This document shows, in pieces, positions 4,342-6,218 of a stretch of 6,218 nt of DNA (its first letter is position 1; the number at the start of each line of letters is the position of its first letter). The translations under genes were made by a program, and so were the position numbers. This stretch comes from JBFGCT01 sp041581055. Lineage in GTDB: Bacteria > Actinomycetota > Acidimicrobiia > Acidimicrobiales > Ilumatobacteraceae. The stretch is taken from NCBI GenBank assembly GCA_041581055.1, contig JBFGCT010000207.1, forward strand, positions 1-6,218. Direction: 5' to 3'. The notes below the pieces were generated by a model that worked only from the letters and a program-made list of their open reading frames with translations, made no database searches and was not told where the DNA came from.

Positions 4342-6218
4342 GTGCCCGACTCCTTCACCCATCTTCACGTCCACACCGAGTTCTCGATGCTCGACGGCGC
4401 GGCGCGGCTCGACGAGATGGTGGCCAAGGCGGTGGCCGACGGCCAGCCGGCGATCGGCATCACCGACCACGGCAACATGTACGGCACGCTGGAGTTCTAC
4501 AAGGAGTGCAACAAGCAGGGGATCAAGCCGATCATCGGGACCGAGGCCTACATGGCCCACGCCCACCGCAGCGAGCGGCCGACGCGGCGGGGTCGGGTCG
4601 ACGACTCGGGCGGCGACACCGAGGGCGGCAAGAAGCTCTACTACCACCTCACGCTGCTCGCCGAGAACAACGTCGGCTACCACAACCTGATCCACCTGGC
4701 GAGCTCCGCGTTCCTCGAGGGCTACTACTACAAGCCGCGTTTGGACTGGGAGCTCCTCGAGCGCCACGCCGACGGCCTCATCGCCACGACCGGCTGCCTC
4801 GGCGGGCACGTCCTGCAGTCGCTGCTCAACGGCGACGACCAAGGCGCGATCGACAAGGCGGGCCGGCTGCAAGACATCTTCGGCCGCGACAACCTGTTCG
4901 TCGAGCTCCAGGACCACGGGCTGGGCGCCCAGCGCGAAACAAACCCGAAGCTGGTCGAGATCGCCCGCAAGATCGGCGCCCCCCTGCTGGCGACCAACGA
5001 CAGCCACTACACCAACCAGGAGGACCACGAGTCGCACGAGGCGCTGCTGTGCGTCCAGACCGGCGCGCTGCTGTCGGACCCCAAGCGGTTCAAGTTCGAG
5101 GGGACCGAGCACTACCTCAAGTCGGCCGCCGAGATGCGCTACCTGTTTCGCGAGGTGCCCCAGGCGTGCGACAACAGCTTGTGGATCGCCGAGCGGGCCG
5201 ACGTCGAGATCGAGTTCGGCAAGCCGCTGCTGCCCGACTTCCCGCTGCCCGAGGGGTTCGAGGACGACGCCGCGTACCTGCGCCATCTGACGTGGGACGG
5301 CGCCCGCCGCCGTTGGGGTGACGAGCTGCCGAGCGAGGCGGTCGACCGGATCGAGTTCGAGCTCAACACGATCTGCGCGATGGGGTTCGCGGCGTACTTC
5401 CTGATCACCTGGGACCTGATCAAGTTCGCCCGAGACCGCGAGATCCGCGTCGGGCCCGGCCGCGGCTCGGCGGCGGGCTGCGCGGTCGCCTACTGCCTGC
5501 GGATCACCGACCTCGACCCGATCAAGTACGACCTGCTCTTCGAGCGGTTCCTCAACCCGAGCCGCATCTCGATGCCCGACATCGACATGGACTTCGACTC
5601 GCGCTACCGCGACGAGATGATCCGCTACGCCGCCGAGCGGTACGGCCGCGACCACGTCGCCCAGATCATCACGTTCGGCACGATCAAGGCGCGCAACGCG
5701 GTCCGCGACGCGGCGCGCGTGCTCGGCTACCCGTACGGCCTCGGCGACAAGGTGGCCAAGGCGATGCCGCCGCTGGTGATGGGGCGCGACACGCCGCTGA
5801 AGTACTGCTTCGAGCAATCGCCGAAGTACGCCGACGGGTACAAGGCGGCCGGCGACCTGCGGGCGATGTACGAGGCCGACCCCGACGTCAAGAAGGTGGT
5901 CGACGTCGCCAGGGGCCTCGAGGGGTTGAAGCGGTCCGACGGGATTCACGCCGCGGCGGTGGTGATCACCAAGGACCCGGTCACCGACTACCTGCCGATC
6001 CAGCGCAAGCCGGAGTCCGGCCAGGATCCCGCCGACGCGCCGATCGTCACCCAGTACGAGATGCACGGGGTGGAGGAGCTCGGCGTGACGCTCGAGAAGG
6101 CTCTCGCGGACTCCCCCGCCCTCGAGCGCATGCGCGCCGACGACGAGCGGGTCGGCCGCCTCATCCACGTCGCTCGCGCGCTCGAGGGGCTCGCCCGCAA
6201 CGCCGGCGTGCACGCCGC
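4342..6218 (+). CDS. dnaE: DNA polymerase III alpha subunit (3'-partial, anomalous end)
   Basis: This is the catalytic subunit of the replicative polymerase; 625 full codons are visible before the right edge, against about 1,150-1,200 in the whole protein. GTG 4342 is the only start between an in-frame TGA (4312-4314) and the canonical N-terminus SFTHLHVHTEFSMLDGAARL. The N-terminal PHP domain (about 5-285) keeps all nine expected metal ligands: H9, H11, D18, H43, E68, H102, C152, D220 and H222. This predicts an active intrinsic 3'-5' exonuclease, as in mycobacterial DnaE1. The polymerase core shows VGPGRGSAAG (370-379) and MPDIDMDFD (411-419), with catalytic D413 and D415. Fingers-region sequence follows, including GLEGLKRSDGIHAAAVV (525-541) and VTQYEMHGVEELG (569-581). 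The expected continuation with the third catalytic Asp (KMDFLGL-type) is missing; instead a second DnaE-like segment begins at residue 582. The gene follows bpa after 76 bp and lacks a Shine-Dalgarno. Confidence 0.96.
   Translation, partial: MPDSFTHLHVHTEFSMLDGAARLDEMVAKAVADGQPAIGITDHGNMYGTLEFYKECNKQGIKPIIGTEAYMAHAHRSERPTRRGRVDDSGGDTEGGKKLYYHLTLLAENNVGYHNLIHLASSAFLEGYYYKPRLDWELLERHADGLIATTGCLGGHVLQSLLNGDDQGAIDKAGRLQDIFGRDNLFVELQDHGLGAQRETNPKLVEIARKIGAPLLATNDSHYTNQEDHESHEALLCVQTGALLSDPKRFKFEGTEHYLKSAAEMRYLFREVPQACDNSLWIAERADVEIEFGKPLLPDFPLPEGFEDDAAYLRHLTWDGARRRWGDELPSEAVDRIEFELNTICAMGFAAYFLITWDLIKFARDREIRVGPGRGSAAGCAVAYCLRITDLDPIKYDLLFERFLNPSRISMPDIDMDFDSRYRDEMIRYAAERYGRDHVAQIITFGTIKARNAVRDAARVLGYPYGLGDKVAKAMPPLVMGRDTPLKYCFEQSPKYADGYKAAGDLRAMYEADPDVKKVVDVARGLEGLKRSDGIHAAAVVITKDPVTDYLPIQRKPESGQDPADAPIVTQYEMHGVEELGVTLEKALADSPALERMRADDERVGRLIHVARALEGLARNAGVHA
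6079..6218 (+). other. Discordant dnaE tail (probable chimeric junction)
   Basis: From about residue 582 the frame reads VTLEKALADSPALERM..., then HVARALEGLARNAGVHAA at 609-626. This corresponds to a part of DnaE already encoded at about residues 484-538. Residues 597-626 align without gaps to 509-538 at 15 of 30 identities, so this is a divergent homologue, not a recent copy. The frame is maintained. In many bacterial DnaE proteins the TLEKAL segment is itself preceded by a short EL- or ELG-like stretch, so the switch appears to occur at the shared GAG CTC GGC codons (6076-6084). The tail is about 135-140 bp and reaches the edge. Confidence 0.7.

Noticed and set aside
2616..4358. A 580-codon minus-strand open frame
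   Set aside because: Antisense shadow of the phosphodiesterase and bpa; Arg-rich with no recognisable motifs.
3895..6213. A 772-codon open frame on the minus strand opposite bpa and dnaE
   Set aside because: It is the antisense shadow of two well-recognised plus-strand genes in GC-rich DNA; its translation is low-complexity (V, L, R, D, G-rich) with no domain.
6085..6218. Intein or mobile insertion in dnaE
   Set aside because: The inserted sequence is itself DnaE-like and shows no intein splice-site residues, transposase or terminal repeats.

Overview
The window is very GC-rich, uses GTG starts freely, and carries a gene set typical of Actinobacteria: a histone-tailed DksA-like protein, lspA, an rluD-type synthase, an Rrf2 regulator, the proteasome activator Bpa, and a PHP-type replicative DnaE. 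Bpa is largely confined to proteasome-bearing Actinobacteria. A deep-branching actinobacterium (for example class Acidimicrobiia) would fit, but this placement is inferred from protein flavour and gene order, not from a search.

Layout. Positions 2-607 hold the 3' part of a DksA/TraR-like gene with a Lys/Ala-rich tail; its start lies upstream of the window. It is followed closely by lspA (627-1142), which overlaps the pseudouridine synthase gene rluD (1142-2059) by one base in a TGATG junction. These three plus-strand genes look like one transcription unit. A minus-strand Rrf2 regulator (2509-2075) converges on rluD with only 15 bp between the stop codons. It diverges from a plus-strand type I phosphodiesterase/alkaline-phosphatase-fold gene (2571-3731) across a 61-bp promoter region. 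That gene is followed after 30 bp by bpa (3762-4265). After a 76-bp gap, dnaE (4342 onward) runs off the right edge.

The genes serve housekeeping jobs: lipoprotein maturation (LspA), 23S rRNA modification (RluD), probable nucleoid or RNA-polymerase modulation (DksA-like), redox or Fe-S sensing (Rrf2), proteasomal degradation (Bpa) and chromosome replication with PHP-domain proofreading (DnaE). No complete mobile element, CRISPR array, tRNA or rRNA is visible.

The most striking anomaly is at the right end. DnaE follows the actinobacterial pattern up to about residue 581 (base 6084). The expected continuation carrying the third catalytic Asp is then absent, and the frame continues into a second, divergent copy of a DnaE segment already passed 88 residues earlier. 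The join falls on an ELG tripeptide, and the foreign-looking tail is about 135-140 bp, close to one short-read length. An assembly chimera is therefore the leading explanation, with a genuine in-frame recombination as the alternative. Other points of interest are the cysteine-free DksA zinc-finger region, the Rrf2 protein with only two cluster-type cysteines and a probably leaderless promoter, and the Bpa C-terminal GTYL docking motif.
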